This document shows positions 7,149-15,952 of a stretch of DNA of 26,815 nucleotides, piece after piece (position 1 is the stretch's first letter; each line of letters starts with the position of its first letter). The notes below the pieces were generated by a model that saw only the letters and a program-made list of their open reading frames with translations, was not told the DNA's origin and did no database searches. The position numbers were made by a program, and so were the translations under genes. The DNA is from Rhodanobacteraceae bacterium (lineage in GTDB: Bacteria; Pseudomonadota; Gammaproteobacteria; Xanthomonadales; Rhodanobacteraceae), in the NCBI GenBank assembly GCA_025928735.1, contig JAICIW010000001.1, positions 1 to 26,815 on the forward strand. Direction: 5' to 3'.

Positions 7149-8066
7149 TCAGGGGCGCGAACGCAGCAATGCGTCCGCGCCTTTCTGTTTCAGCCGCAGC
7201 GCGACTTCACGGCCCAGCCCGGCCGGATCTTCGCCCGTTGCCTCGGCGCGCAGCACACGGCCATCACGCGCATCGCCCAGCAAGCCGCGCAGACGCAGTG
7301 TTCCGTCCGCGCAGGTTTCGCACCACGCGCCCAACGGCATCGTGCAATCGCCGCCGAGTTCGGCGTTGAGCGCGCGCTCGGCGGCGACAGCGCGGCGCGT
7401 GCCGCCGTCGTCCAACACCTTCACGCATTCGATCACCCGCGCGGCGTCCGCGCGGGTTTCCACCGCGATCGCCGCCTGACCCGGCGCTGGCAACCAGTTC
7501 GGCGGCGCGAGGCGCGAGCGGATGCGTGCATCGAAACCCATCCGTTGCAAACCCGCGACGGCAAGAATGATCGCCGCGTATTCGCCTCGATCCAGCTTTG
7601 CGAGACGCGTGCCGACGTTGCCGCGCAAGTCCGCGATATCGACGTCTGGTCTTCGCGCACGCAGCTGCGCACTGCGCCGCAGCGACGAGGTGCCGACGCG
7701 AGCACGCTGCGGCAGACCTTCCAGCGAAGCGTAATCATTGCTGACGAAGGCGTCCGCGCAATCGGCGCGCTCCAGGATGGCGGCCAGCGTGAATTGCGCA
7801 TCGAGCTGCGCCGGCACGTCCTTCAGCGAATGCACCGCGAGATCGGCGCGACCTTCCGCGAGCGCGACTTCCAGTTCCTTGAGAAACAGCCCCTTGCCGC
7901 CAATCGCCGCCAGCGAACGATCCAGCACTTCGTCACCGCGCGTGGACAGCGGCAGCAATTCCACCGTGAGTCCCGGATGCGCAGCGCGCAAGCGCGCGGC
8001 GACGTGCTCGGTCTGCCACAGGGCCAGCGGGCTCTTGCGGGTGGCGATGCGAAGGGTTTCGGCCAT
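7149..8066 (-). CDS. hemC: Hydroxymethylbilane synthase (porphobilinogen deaminase)
   Basis: The cytoplasmic enzyme joins four porphobilinogen units into hydroxymethylbilane in tetrapyrrole (heme) synthesis. The 305-residue product starts MAETLRIATRKSPLALWQ, the standard N-terminus of the family, and shows IGGKGLFLKELE, HSLKDVPA and GTSSLRRSAQLRARRPD. Cys241 in GGDCTMPLG is the expected attachment residue of the dipyrromethane cofactor. The frame stays open upstream to 8354, but that extension overlaps the neighbouring gene and has no family character, so ATG at 8066 is the start. It is the last gene of the leftward block, 61 bp after the MFS-acyltransferase gene, and converges on the DUF481 gene. 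Confidence 0.97.
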   Translation of the reverse strand: MAETLRIATRKSPLALWQTEHVAARLRAAHPGLTVELLPLSTRGDEVLDRSLAAIGGKGLFLKELEVALAEGRADLAVHSLKDVPAQLDAQFTLAAILERADCADAFVSNDYASLEGLPQRARVGTSSLRRSAQLRARRPDVDIADLRGNVGTRLAKLDRGEYAAIILAVAGLQRMGFDARIRSRLAPPNWLPAPGQAAIAVETRADAARVIECVKVLDDGGTRRAVAAERALNAELGGDCTMPLGAWCETCADGTLRLRGLLGDARDGRVLRAEATGEDPAGLGREVALRLKQKGADALLRSRP

Positions 8067-8127
8067 GCTCGTAAAGCGCAATCGGGAACGCAGCAGTATC
8101 GCACCGCGCGCGCCGTGACGCAGCGAT

Positions 8128-9996
8128 TCAGGCCTCGACGCCGCGCAATGCGCGCACCGCTTGTTCCATCTGCTGCGCGTTGGAGGTGCCGTCCATCGGC
8201 GCTCCGGCCGCAAGCTCGATGCGGGCGCGGAAACGCCGCGGCAAGCGCGCCCGGCCCAGCATCGAATCGCGCCGGCTCCACATGCCGTGCCACAACCCGC
8301 GCAGCGCCAGCGGAATGACTGGCACCGGGCGGCGCTCGAGGACCCTCTCGACACCGGGACGGAACGGCGCGATCTCGCCGTCCAGCGTCAAGCCGCCTTC
8401 GGGGAAGATGCAAACGAGTTCGCCCTCGGCCAGCGCCGCGTCGATTTCATCGAACGCGCGCGCCATGAGCTTCGGGTTTTCCTTGCCGCCCGCGATCGGA
8501 ATGGCCTTGGCGGCGCGGAACACGAAGCTCAGCACCGGAACCCGGAAGATCTTGTAGTGCATCACGAAGCGCACCGGGCGGCGCACGCTGCCCATGATGA
8601 TCAACGCGTCCATGAAACTGACGTGGTTGCAGACCAGCAGCGCCGCACCCTCGTCGGGAATCTTGTCGAGCCCCGTTGTGCGTACCCGATACAGCACGCT
8701 GATCAGCAGCCAGTCCACGAAGCGCATCAGGAATTCGGGCACCAGCAGGAAAATCCACAGCGTCACCACGGCATTCAGCAGCGCGGTCACAAGGAACAGC
8801 TGTGGGATCGTCAAACCCGCCGCCAGCATCCCGAACGCGAATACCGCCGCGGCCACCAGGAACACCGCATTGATGATGTTGTTGCCGGCGATCACCCGCG
8901 AAAGTTCGCCCTGCGGCGTACGGCTTTGCACCAGCGCGAACAACGGCACGATGAAGAAACCCGCGAACAGGCCGATCAGGGCCAGGTCCAGCGCAATCCA
9001 GCCGTTGCCCGGCGTGCCGAGGAACGCCAGCCAGTCGATTTCGCCGTAGCCCGGCGCCGTGTGGCGCGCGAAATACAGCAGGATGCCGAACACCGTCATC
9101 CCGAATGCACCCAGCGGCACCAAGCCGATTTCGACCTTGTGCCCCGACAAACGCTCGCACAGCAGCGAGCCGATGCCGACGCCGATCGAAAACAATGCCA
9201 GCACCAGGATCTCCACGCTGGCGCCGCCACCGAGATACAACCGCGTGTAGTTCGGCAATTGCGCGGTCACCACGCCGCCGAAAAACCAGAACCACGAGAT
9301 GCCGAGGATCGAATTGAACACCGCGCGCTGTCTTGCCGCGAGCTTCAGCACGCGGCCGCTTTCGGTGATGAAATTCCAGTTGAATTTCAAGTTCGGCGCC
9401 GCGGCGGGCACCCGCGGAATCGCGAAGCTGGCGATGAGTCCCAGCAATGCAACGCCGATCACCAACGCGGCCGCAGCCATCCAGCCGGAATGCGAAGCCA
9501 TCGCCGCGCCGCCCGCGATCATGCCGACCAGGATCGCAATCGAGGTGCCCGTCTCCACCAGCGCATTGCCGCCCACCAGCTCTTCGCGATGCAACACCTG
9601 CGGCAGGATCGCGTACTTGATCGGCCCGAACACGGTCGAGTGCAGCCCCATCAGGAAGAGCACCACGAACAGCAGTACCGGACTCCTTGCGTAGAAGCCC
9701 CACGCCGCGACGCACATCGCCGCGATCTCGAACACCTTGACCCAACGGATCAGCGCGTGCTTCTCGTATTTCTCGGCAAGCTGGCCCGCGCTCGCCGAAA
9801 ACAGGAAGAATGGCAGGATGAACAACGCCGGTGCGAGGTTCGAATAAAACCCGATCTGGCTGGTCGTCAGGCCCAACTGGAACCCGACCAGCACGATCGT
9901 CGCGTTGCGGAACGCGTTGTCGTTGAACGCCGCCAGCGACTGCACCGCGAAGAACGGCGCGAAACGGCGCTTGCCGAGCAAACGGAACTGGCTCAT
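8128..9996 (-). CDS. MFS transporter (LplT-like) fused to PlsC-type 1-acylglycerol-phosphate acyltransferase
   Basis: The 622-residue fusion has an N-terminal major-facilitator domain (about residues 10-420, roughly 12 helices; family-like start FAPFFAVQSLAAFNDNAFRN, as in LplT). The C-terminal acyltransferase domain (about 430-622) has the NHxxxxD catalytic motif (N457, H458, D463 in CNHVSFMDALI) and the substrate motif FPEGGLT. LplT flips lysophospholipids into the cell and PlsC/Aas-type enzymes re-acylate them, so lysophospholipid repair is the likely role; this is inference from domain pairing. Some bacteria carry a longer version with an added acyl-ACP synthetase domain, absent here. The start ATG 9996 has a good Shine-Dalgarno sequence, GAGGGGGA, 3 bases upstream. 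purD lies 100 bp upstream on the same strand. Confidence 0.9.
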   Translation of the reverse strand: MSQFRLLGKRRFAPFFAVQSLAAFNDNAFRNATIVLVGFQLGLTTSQIGFYSNLAPALFILPFFLFSASAGQLAEKYEKHALIRWVKVFEIAAMCVAAWGFYARSPVLLFVVLFLMGLHSTVFGPIKYAILPQVLHREELVGGNALVETGTSIAILVGMIAGGAAMASHSGWMAAAALVIGVALLGLIASFAIPRVPAAAPNLKFNWNFITESGRVLKLAARQRAVFNSILGISWFWFFGGVVTAQLPNYTRLYLGGGASVEILVLALFSIGVGIGSLLCERLSGHKVEIGLVPLGAFGMTVFGILLYFARHTAPGYGEIDWLAFLGTPGNGWIALDLALIGLFAGFFIVPLFALVQSRTPQGELSRVIAGNNIINAVFLVAAAVFAFGMLAAGLTIPQLFLVTALLNAVVTLWIFLLVPEFLMRFVDWLLISVLYRVRTTGLDKIPDEGAALLVCNHVSFMDALIIMGSVRRPVRFVMHYKIFRVPVLSFVFRAAKAIPIAGGKENPKLMARAFDEIDAALAEGELVCIFPEGGLTLDGEIAPFRPGVERVLERRPVPVIPLALRGLWHGMWSRRDSMLGRARLPRRFRARIELAAGAPMDGTSNAQQMEQAVRALRGVEA

Positions 9997-10096
9997 CGGT
10001 CCCCCTCGTGTCGCGATAGCCTACAAGCCGCGAGCCGTACAAGGGCTGCCGCGGACACGAAGCCACAAGCGCTTCCATGCGCCGGGGTGACGCGCC

Positions 10097-11395
10097 TCAG
10101 GAGCGCGCGAGCGCCCGGTGCCCGATGTCGCGGCGGAAGTACGCGCCGTCGAAATGGATCCGATCAACCGCTGCGTAGGCGCGCCCGCGGGCTTGCGGCA
10201 AGTCCTCCCCCAGCGCGCACACGCACAGCACGCGGCCACCGGCCGTGATCGCGTTGCCATCACCGTCGAGTTTCGTGCCGGCGTGGAAGACCTTTACGCC
10301 GGTACCGGAATCGATATCCGCGCCGGAAATCAGATCACCGTTTTTCGGCGTGCCGGGATAGCCCTGCGCCGCGATCACGACCCCGAGCGACGGACGCGGA
10401 TCCCATTCCACCTCGATCTGCTCCAGCCTGCCATCCAATGCCGACTCGATGAGCGTCGCGAAATCCGATTGCAGACGCTGCATGATCGGCTGGGTTTCCG
10501 GATCGCCGAAACGCACGTTGAATTCGATCACCCTGGGCGCACCCGATTTGTCGATCATCAGACCGGCATACAGAAATCCGGTAAATGGCGCGCCTTCTTC
10601 TGCCATGCCGCGGAGCGTCGGCTCGATGATTTGCGCGCGGATGCGCCGCTCGACTTCCGGGGTCACCACCGGCGCCGGCGAATACGCGCCCATGCCGCCC
10701 GTGTTCGGACCGGTGTCGCCCTCGCCGACGCGCTTGTGATCCTGGCTTGACGCCATCGGAAGGTAGTGGACGCCGTCTGCCATCACGATGTAACTGGCTT
10801 CCTCGCCTTCGAGGAAGTCCTCGATCACGACGCGAGCCGATGCGTCGCCGAACGCGTGCGCATCGAGCATGTCGCGCAAGGTGCGCTCGGCTTCCGCCAG
10901 CGTCGTCGCCACCACGACGCCTTTGCCCGCCGCCAGTCCGTCCGCCTTGATCACGATGGGCGCGCCCCCGCTCTGGTCGGTGTGTGCACGCACGTGGTCG
11001 AGCGCAGGCTCCAGCGTGGTGAACACCGCGTAACCCGCCGTGGGGATGTGGTGGCGCGCGAGAAAGTCCTTGGTGAAGGATTTGGAACCTTCAAGTTGCG
11101 CTGCCGCTGCAGTCGGCCCGAAGATGCGAAGACCCGAGCCGCGAAACCGGTCCACCACGCCCGCGACCAGCGGCGCTTCCGGACCGACGACGGTGAAATC
11201 GACGCGCTCGTCCCGTGCGAGTTTCAGCAGCCCATCCAGATCGGTCGCTGAAACATCCGCGTTGCGCATGCGTGGTTCACGCGCGGTGCCGGCGTTGCCG
11301 GGCGCCACGACGACCTCGTCCACGTGCGACGATTGCGCGATTTTCCACGCCAGCGCGTGCTCGCGCCCGCCGGAGCCGATGACCAGAATTTTCAT
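10097..11395 (-). CDS. purD: Phosphoribosylamine--glycine ligase
   Basis: PurD is the ATP-grasp enzyme of purine synthesis that joins 5-phosphoribosylamine and glycine to form glycinamide ribonucleotide. The 432-residue length is normal. Visible features are the N-terminal MKILVIGSGGREHALAWK, the glycine-rich APGNAGTA, the ATP-grasp segment PIVIKADGLAAGKGVVVA, and the HKRVGEGDTGPNTGGMGAYS and EFNVRFGDPETQ blocks that carry nucleotide and metal ligands. The start ATG 11395 matches the family N-terminus. It lies 33 bp after the AMP-ligase gene, so co-transcription from upstream is plausible. purH, its usual partner, is not in the window. Confidence 0.97.
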   Translation of the reverse strand: MKILVIGSGGREHALAWKIAQSSHVDEVVVAPGNAGTAREPRMRNADVSATDLDGLLKLARDERVDFTVVGPEAPLVAGVVDRFRGSGLRIFGPTAAAAQLEGSKSFTKDFLARHHIPTAGYAVFTTLEPALDHVRAHTDQSGGAPIVIKADGLAAGKGVVVATTLAEAERTLRDMLDAHAFGDASARVVIEDFLEGEEASYIVMADGVHYLPMASSQDHKRVGEGDTGPNTGGMGAYSPAPVVTPEVERRIRAQIIEPTLRGMAEEGAPFTGFLYAGLMIDKSGAPRVIEFNVRFGDPETQPIMQRLQSDFATLIESALDGRLEQIEVEWDPRPSLGVVIAAQGYPGTPKNGDLISGADIDSGTGVKVFHAGTKLDGDGNAITAGGRVLCVCALGEDLPQARGRAYAAVDRIHFDGAYFRRDIGHRALARS

Positions 11396-11428
11396 GCTTG
11401 TGATCGCGCAGCCAACCAGCCGCGCATT

Positions 11429-12787
11429 TTAACTGCCCATCGCGGACAGCAACGCCGCGTGCGGCAGCTTGCCCGCTTCGCTGCGCGGCAGCGCATCGAC
11501 CAGCTTCAGGGGGCGCGGCAGGAACACCGGATCGATCTCGCAACGCAACGCATCGAGGATTGCGCAAGCGTCGAGTCCCGGCGCGACCGCCAGCGCGGCG
11601 ATGCGGCGCACGCCCATGCAGTCGGTTTCATCCATCTGGAAGACCACGCCGTCGCGCACGCCGGGTACCGCCAGCAGTTTGTGGGTAAGGTCGCCCAGCG
11701 ATGCACGTTTGCCCGCAATTTCGAGCAGATCGGTATTGCGCCCACGCAGCCGGAAACATCCACCGCCGTCGAGTTCGATGATATCGGCAAGCACCGTCGG
11801 CTGCAGAAGCTGCGGCCCGTCGACGCGGGTGCCATCGGGCTGAGGATGCAACGTCACGCCGCGATAGGGCGTCCACGCGTCGACTTGCGCCGTGCGGCGA
11901 TGCGCGATCACGCAGGTTTCGGTGGACCCGAACACTTCCTGCACGGGTGCGCCGAAGCGCGCTTCGGCGTCACGTGCGAGTTCCGGCGGCAACGGCGCGG
12001 TGGCCGAGACGATGCCTGAAAAGACCGGCAGCGACTGGTTGGCATCGAGCAGCGCACGCAGGTGGACCGGCGTGGTCACCAGTATCCGCGGCTCGGGCAG
12101 GTCCGCCAACGCCGCCGCGATGTCCGCCGCGAAGAACGGCCGGCCGGCGTGGATGGCCGCGTGGCCGAACAGCGGCAACAGCACCGAGAATTCGAGTCCG
12201 TACATGTGTTGCGGCGGCACCGTCGCGACCACGTGGTAATCGCCCCCCGCCAGCGCGCGCAACAACGCGTCATTGTGGCCGCTGGAAATCGCGAGCTTCT
12301 CCCAGTGCTTGGGGTTGGCGCGCGGCACACCGGTCGAACCCGACGTGTAGCCGATCGCCGCCGGCAACTCGCCCGCGATCAGCGCCGGCGCATTGGGGGA
12401 CGAAGTTTCAACATCGGTCGTGAAACGCAGGTATTGCGGCGGCGCCGGATCGAGCGCGGCGTCGCCCAGCGCGTAGCTTCCGGGGTGCGCTGCCAGCACG
12501 GCATCGACCGCGTGCGCCGCGCGCGATGGCGGCAAGAGATTGGTTTGCCCGCGCACAAGCAATGCCGTGAATGCGACCAGGAAGGCGTAGCGATCCTCGC
12601 ACAGATTGACGGCCGCCTGTCCCGTGGGCAGGCGTGCCGCCAACGCGCCGACGTCGGCCAGGAAATGGTCCACCGTCACAGGCGCGGCTCCGCGCCACGC
12701 GATGATGCGCTGCCCCGACGTATTCGCCAGCAGGCTCCGCCGTGCGCCCGGGCTCGGGCTTTGCGGTGATGGATGAACGCTCGACAC
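11429..12787 (-). CDS. AMP-binding (ANL superfamily) acyl-CoA/acyl-ACP synthetase-like protein
   Basis: The 452-residue protein has the adenylation core: phosphate loop YTSGSTGVPRANPKHW, GSTE, the hinge block GRNTDLLEIAGKR, and the C-terminal catalytic lysine K440 in PRSEAGKLPHAAL. It is shorter than typical acyl-CoA synthetases (500-600 residues) and resembles the AMP-ligases of aryl polyene and xanthomonadin pathways, but no other gene of those pathways is nearby. Possible roles are activation of an aryl acid or of a fatty acid for the neighbouring MFS-PlsC protein; both are guesses. The start is GTG at 12787, supported by GGGGAG (12794-12799 on the complement) 6 bases upstream. It lies 19 bp after tsaC and 33 bp before purD. 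Confidence 0.8.
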   Translation of the reverse strand: MSSVHPSPQSPSPGARRSLLANTSGQRIIAWRGAAPVTVDHFLADVGALAARLPTGQAAVNLCEDRYAFLVAFTALLVRGQTNLLPPSRAAHAVDAVLAAHPGSYALGDAALDPAPPQYLRFTTDVETSSPNAPALIAGELPAAIGYTSGSTGVPRANPKHWEKLAISSGHNDALLRALAGGDYHVVATVPPQHMYGLEFSVLLPLFGHAAIHAGRPFFAADIAAALADLPEPRILVTTPVHLRALLDANQSLPVFSGIVSATAPLPPELARDAEARFGAPVQEVFGSTETCVIAHRRTAQVDAWTPYRGVTLHPQPDGTRVDGPQLLQPTVLADIIELDGGGCFRLRGRNTDLLEIAGKRASLGDLTHKLLAVPGVRDGVVFQMDETDCMGVRRIAALAVAPGLDACAILDALRCEIDPVFLPRPLKLVDALPRSEAGKLPHAALLSAMGS

Positions 12788-12806
12788 AGGAAACTCCCCA
12801 GTCCCC

Positions 12807-13370
12807 TCAGGCGCGAATGATAGCGCCGGTCACGGCATCCGTGATCGGCGTGGGTTTGTCGAGGCCACCCAGCGGCGCGTCCAGCACACCATCGGGTTCG
12901 TCGCCGAAGATCGCGCGGATGTCTGCGGCGCTTCGCGCCGGCGGCTCGCCATGGCGATTGGCGCTGGTGGAAACGATCGGGCCACCGAAGGCTCGACAAA
13001 GTGCCGCCGATGGCGCATGCGCGGTGACGCGCAACGCGATGCCGGCATGACCGCCTGCCACCCATTCCGGCACGCGCGGCGAGCGCGGAAAGATGAAGGT
13101 GTGCGCGCCGGGCCAGATCGCACCGGCGCGCGCGAAGGCGGATTCCGAAGCGTCGCCGATCCACGCGCGCACCTGCGCGAAATCGGCGGCGATCAACAAC
13201 ACGCCCTGCTCGGGTGGCCGCCGTTTCATCGCGAAGATGCGCTCGAACGCCTCGCGGTTGTCCGGATCGCAACCCAACCCGTACACGCCTTCCGTCGGAT
13301 ACGCCAGCACGCCGCCTTCGCGCAGCAGAGCCGCGGCGGCTTCGGCTTCATCGGCATTGAAAACACGCAT
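12807..13370 (-). CDS. tsaC: Threonylcarbamoyl-AMP synthase, TsaC/YrdC family
   Basis: TsaC makes threonylcarbamoyl-AMP from threonine, bicarbonate and ATP, the first step of t6A37 modification of ANN-decoding tRNAs. The 187-residue length fits the short single-domain TsaC type rather than Sua5. Family blocks are GGVLAYPTEGVYGLGCDP near the N-terminus, MKRRPPEQGVLLIA, GIALRVTAH, and IVSTSANRHGEPP. The ATG at 13370 lies 3 bp after the topA stop, so the two are almost certainly co-transcribed. The position next to topA and dprA is shared with many gammaproteobacteria. Confidence 0.95.
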   Translation of the reverse strand: MRVFNADEAEAAAALLREGGVLAYPTEGVYGLGCDPDNREAFERIFAMKRRPPEQGVLLIAADFAQVRAWIGDASESAFARAGAIWPGAHTFIFPRSPRVPEWVAGGHAGIALRVTAHAPSAALCRAFGGPIVSTSANRHGEPPARSAADIRAIFGDEPDGVLDAPLGGLDKPTPITDAVTGAIIRA

Positions 13371-13373
13371 GGA

Positions 13374-15881
13374 TCAGAGGTCGAATGGCGGCATGTCGCC
13401 CGCCGGCGCATCTGCCGCGGGCTTTGCTCGCGATCGCTTTTTCGCGGCTGTTTTTTTGACCGCGGTTTTCTTCGCGGCAGATTTCTTTGCCGCCGATTTC
13501 GTGGTCGTCGCTTTCTTCGTGGCGGATTTTTTCGCCGGAGCCTTCTTCGGCGCTGCCTTTTTCGCCGCCGCCTTCTTGAACGCGCCGCGCCCGCGCCGCA
13601 CCGGCGCGGCTTCGATCAGCGCCTTGCACTCGTCGTGGGTCAGCGATTTGGGTTCGCGGTCCTTGGGGATCTTCGCGTTCTTTTCGCCATCGGTGATGTA
13701 CGGGCCATAGCGACCGTTCAGCACCTGGATGCCATCGCCGAAATCGGTGATGACGCGGTTGGCGATCAACTCCTGCTTTTCGCGGATCAGCTCGCGCGCA
13801 CGCTCCAGCGTGATCGTGTAGGCGCTTTCGTCGCCCTTGATCGACGCGTACAGCGTACCTTTTTTGACGAACGGTCCGAAGCGGCCGATGCCGGCCGAGA
13901 TAGCCTCGCCGTCGCCATCCTTGCCGAGTTCACGCGGCAGCTTGAACAGCTCCAGCGCTTCTTCCAGCGTGATGGTGTGCATGCTCTGGCCGGGCAGCAG
14001 CGATGCGAATTTCAGTTTTTCCTCATCCTTGTCCTTGTCGCCCAGCGCGGCATACGGCCCGTAGCGACCGAGCCTCACCGACACCGGCTTGCCGGTTTTC
14101 GGATCGTCGCCCAGGAGGCGCGCGCCGGTGGCCTCGGAGCGATCGACGGTTTCCATCTTGTCGTCGACCAGCGCCTTGAACGGTTTCCAGAACCCCGCCA
14201 TCAAAGGCCGCCATTCCTCTTCGCCGCGGCTGACCGCGTCGAGTTCGTCCTCGAGCTTCGCGGTGAAGTCGTAGTCGACGTATTGCGTGAAATGCGCGGT
14301 CAGGAACTTGGCCACCGCGCGGCCCACGTCGGTGGGCTTGAAGCGCCGCGAATCCAGGATCACGTACTCGCGCGACAGCAATGTCTGGATGATGCTGGCG
14401 TAGGTCGACGGCCGACCGATGCCGTATTCTTCCAGGGTCTTGACCAGTGAAGCCTCGGAATAGCGCGGCGGCGGTTCGGTGAAGTGCTGGTCGGTGGCGA
14501 TGTCGGTGAGCGGCACCACCTCGCCCTTGTCCAACGCCGGCAGCTTGCGCGATTCCTCGTCCTCGGCGGACTTCTGGTCGCGGCCTTCCTCGTACACCGC
14601 GAGAAAACCGGGATCGACCACGGTGGTGCCGGTGGCGCGAAAGCCGGCGTCGCCACCGCACGGAAATTCCACGGAAACGGTATTGAGCGTCGCCGGTTTC
14701 ATCTGGCAGGCGACCGCGCGCTTCCAGACCAGGTCGTAGAGTTTCAACTGGTCGGGCGTGAGATAGGCCGCGACGGATTTTGGCGTGCGCAACGCCGAGG
14801 TCGGACGGACCGCCTCGTGCGCTTCCTGCGCGTTCTTGGACTTGGTCTTGTAGACCATCGCGTGTTCGGGCAGGCCCTGCCTGCCGAACTCGCGTTCGAT
14901 CGTCTGCCGCAGCTCAGCCGTAGCTTCGCCCGAAAGGTGCGTGGAGTCGGTACGCATGTAGGTGATCAGGCCGACGTTGCCCTCCCCGCCCAGCGACACG
15001 CCTTCGTACAGGCCCTGCGCGATGCGCATGGTGCGGGAGGTCGCCATGCCCAGCTTGCGCGCCGCTTCCTGCTGCAGCGTGGACGTGGTGAACGGCGCGG
15101 CCGGCCGCCGCTGGCGCTGTTTCGACTGGATGTCGCCGACGGTCAGTTGGCCGCCCGCGGCCTTCAGCAACGCGTCGCGTGCGGCGTGCGCGTCGTTGCC
15201 GTTGGTGAGGTCGAACTGTTCGAACTTCTTGCCGTTGAGCTTGACCAGCCGCGCGCTGAACTCGCCGTCCCGGTGGGCGAGCTTCGCCTCGACCGTCCAG
15301 TATTCGCGCGGCACGAAGGCCTCGATCTCCTCCTCGCGCTCGACGATCATGCGCAGCGCCGGCGACTGCACGCGTCCGGCCGACAGCCCTCGCTGAACCT
15401 TGCGCCACAGCACCGGCGACAGGTTGAAGCCGACCAGGTAATCCAGCGCGCGGCGCGCCTGCTGGGCGTCGACCATGTGGTGCGACAGCTTGCGCGGGTG
15501 CGCCACGGCCTCCTTGATCGCGCGCGGGGTGATTTCGGAAAACACCACGCGATGGGTTTCCTTGTCCTTGAGCAGTCCGCGCTGTTTCAGGATCTCGCTG
15601 ATGTGCCAGCTGATCGCCTCGCCTTCGCGATCCAGGTCGGTTGCGAGGTAAATCGATTCGGCCACCTTGGCCGCCTTGGCGATTTCATCGACGTGCTTGA
15701 TGTTCTTGTCGATCAGCGCGTAGTCCATCGCGAAATCGTGGTCGGGATCGACCGCGCCTTCTTTCGGCTTGAGGTCGCGGACGTGCCCGTAGGAGGCCAG
15801 CACCTTGAAGTCGGTGCCGAGGTATTTGTTGATCGTCTTGGCCTTGGCGGGCGACTCGACGATGAGGAGATTCTTGGCCAT
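13374..15881 (-). CDS. topA: DNA topoisomerase I (type IA) with lysine/alanine-rich C-terminal tail
   Basis: TopA relaxes negatively supercoiled DNA by breaking one strand through a tyrosine. The start MAKNLLIVESPAKAKTINKY matches the family N-terminus (ATG 15881, 835 residues); an in-frame ATG at 15899 would add six. The Toprim domain includes DLDREGEAISWH, and the catalytic residue is Tyr308 in GLITYMRTDSTHLS. After the core come three C-terminal repeats marked by LGRYGPYAALG, IGRFGPFVKKGT and LNGRYGPYITDG. The last about 70 residues, from about 764, are an AKK/KKA-type tail ending DMPPFDL. No Cys4 zinc ribbons like those of E. coli TopA are seen, and the basic tail may take over their DNA-binding role. 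The gene overlaps nothing and leads directly into tsaC. Confidence 0.97.
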   Translation of the reverse strand: MAKNLLIVESPAKAKTINKYLGTDFKVLASYGHVRDLKPKEGAVDPDHDFAMDYALIDKNIKHVDEIAKAAKVAESIYLATDLDREGEAISWHISEILKQRGLLKDKETHRVVFSEITPRAIKEAVAHPRKLSHHMVDAQQARRALDYLVGFNLSPVLWRKVQRGLSAGRVQSPALRMIVEREEEIEAFVPREYWTVEAKLAHRDGEFSARLVKLNGKKFEQFDLTNGNDAHAARDALLKAAGGQLTVGDIQSKQRQRRPAAPFTTSTLQQEAARKLGMATSRTMRIAQGLYEGVSLGGEGNVGLITYMRTDSTHLSGEATAELRQTIEREFGRQGLPEHAMVYKTKSKNAQEAHEAVRPTSALRTPKSVAAYLTPDQLKLYDLVWKRAVACQMKPATLNTVSVEFPCGGDAGFRATGTTVVDPGFLAVYEEGRDQKSAEDEESRKLPALDKGEVVPLTDIATDQHFTEPPPRYSEASLVKTLEEYGIGRPSTYASIIQTLLSREYVILDSRRFKPTDVGRAVAKFLTAHFTQYVDYDFTAKLEDELDAVSRGEEEWRPLMAGFWKPFKALVDDKMETVDRSEATGARLLGDDPKTGKPVSVRLGRYGPYAALGDKDKDEEKLKFASLLPGQSMHTITLEEALELFKLPRELGKDGDGEAISAGIGRFGPFVKKGTLYASIKGDESAYTITLERARELIREKQELIANRVITDFGDGIQVLNGRYGPYITDGEKNAKIPKDREPKSLTHDECKALIEAAPVRRGRGAFKKAAAKKAAPKKAPAKKSATKKATTTKSAAKKSAAKKTAVKKTAAKKRSRAKPAADAPAGDMPPFDL

Positions 15882-15899
15882 GTCTTGAACAAAATCCAT

Positions 15900-15926
15900 G
15901 GGCGGCGGGGCCGCCCCCTATATATA
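15900..15926 (-). promoter_or_regulatory. GC hairpin and TATATATA upstream of topA
   Basis: Immediately before the alternative topA ATG (15899), GGGCGGC (15900-15906) and GCCGCCC (15910-15916) form a 7-bp hairpin. TATATATA (15919-15926) beyond it could serve as a -10 region on the complement strand. A consensus TTGACA occurs at 15951-15956 on the complement, overlapping the dprA stop, but its 24-base spacing is too long for a standard sigma-70 promoter. It may be a local topA promoter with a structured leader. Confidence 0.25.
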
Positions 15927-15952
15927 GTGAACGCATGCGCAGGGTGGGCGTG

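Noticed and set aside
7149..8354. Longer 401-residue start for hemC
   Set aside because: The additional N-terminal sequence overlaps the acyltransferase gene and precedes the standard HemC start at 8066.
8161..10248. Long open frame on the + strand (695 codons) opposite the MFS-acyltransferase and purD genes
   Set aside because: It is antisense to two genes with clear domains, its protein is Arg/His/Gln-rich without family features, and long antisense frames are expected at this GC content.
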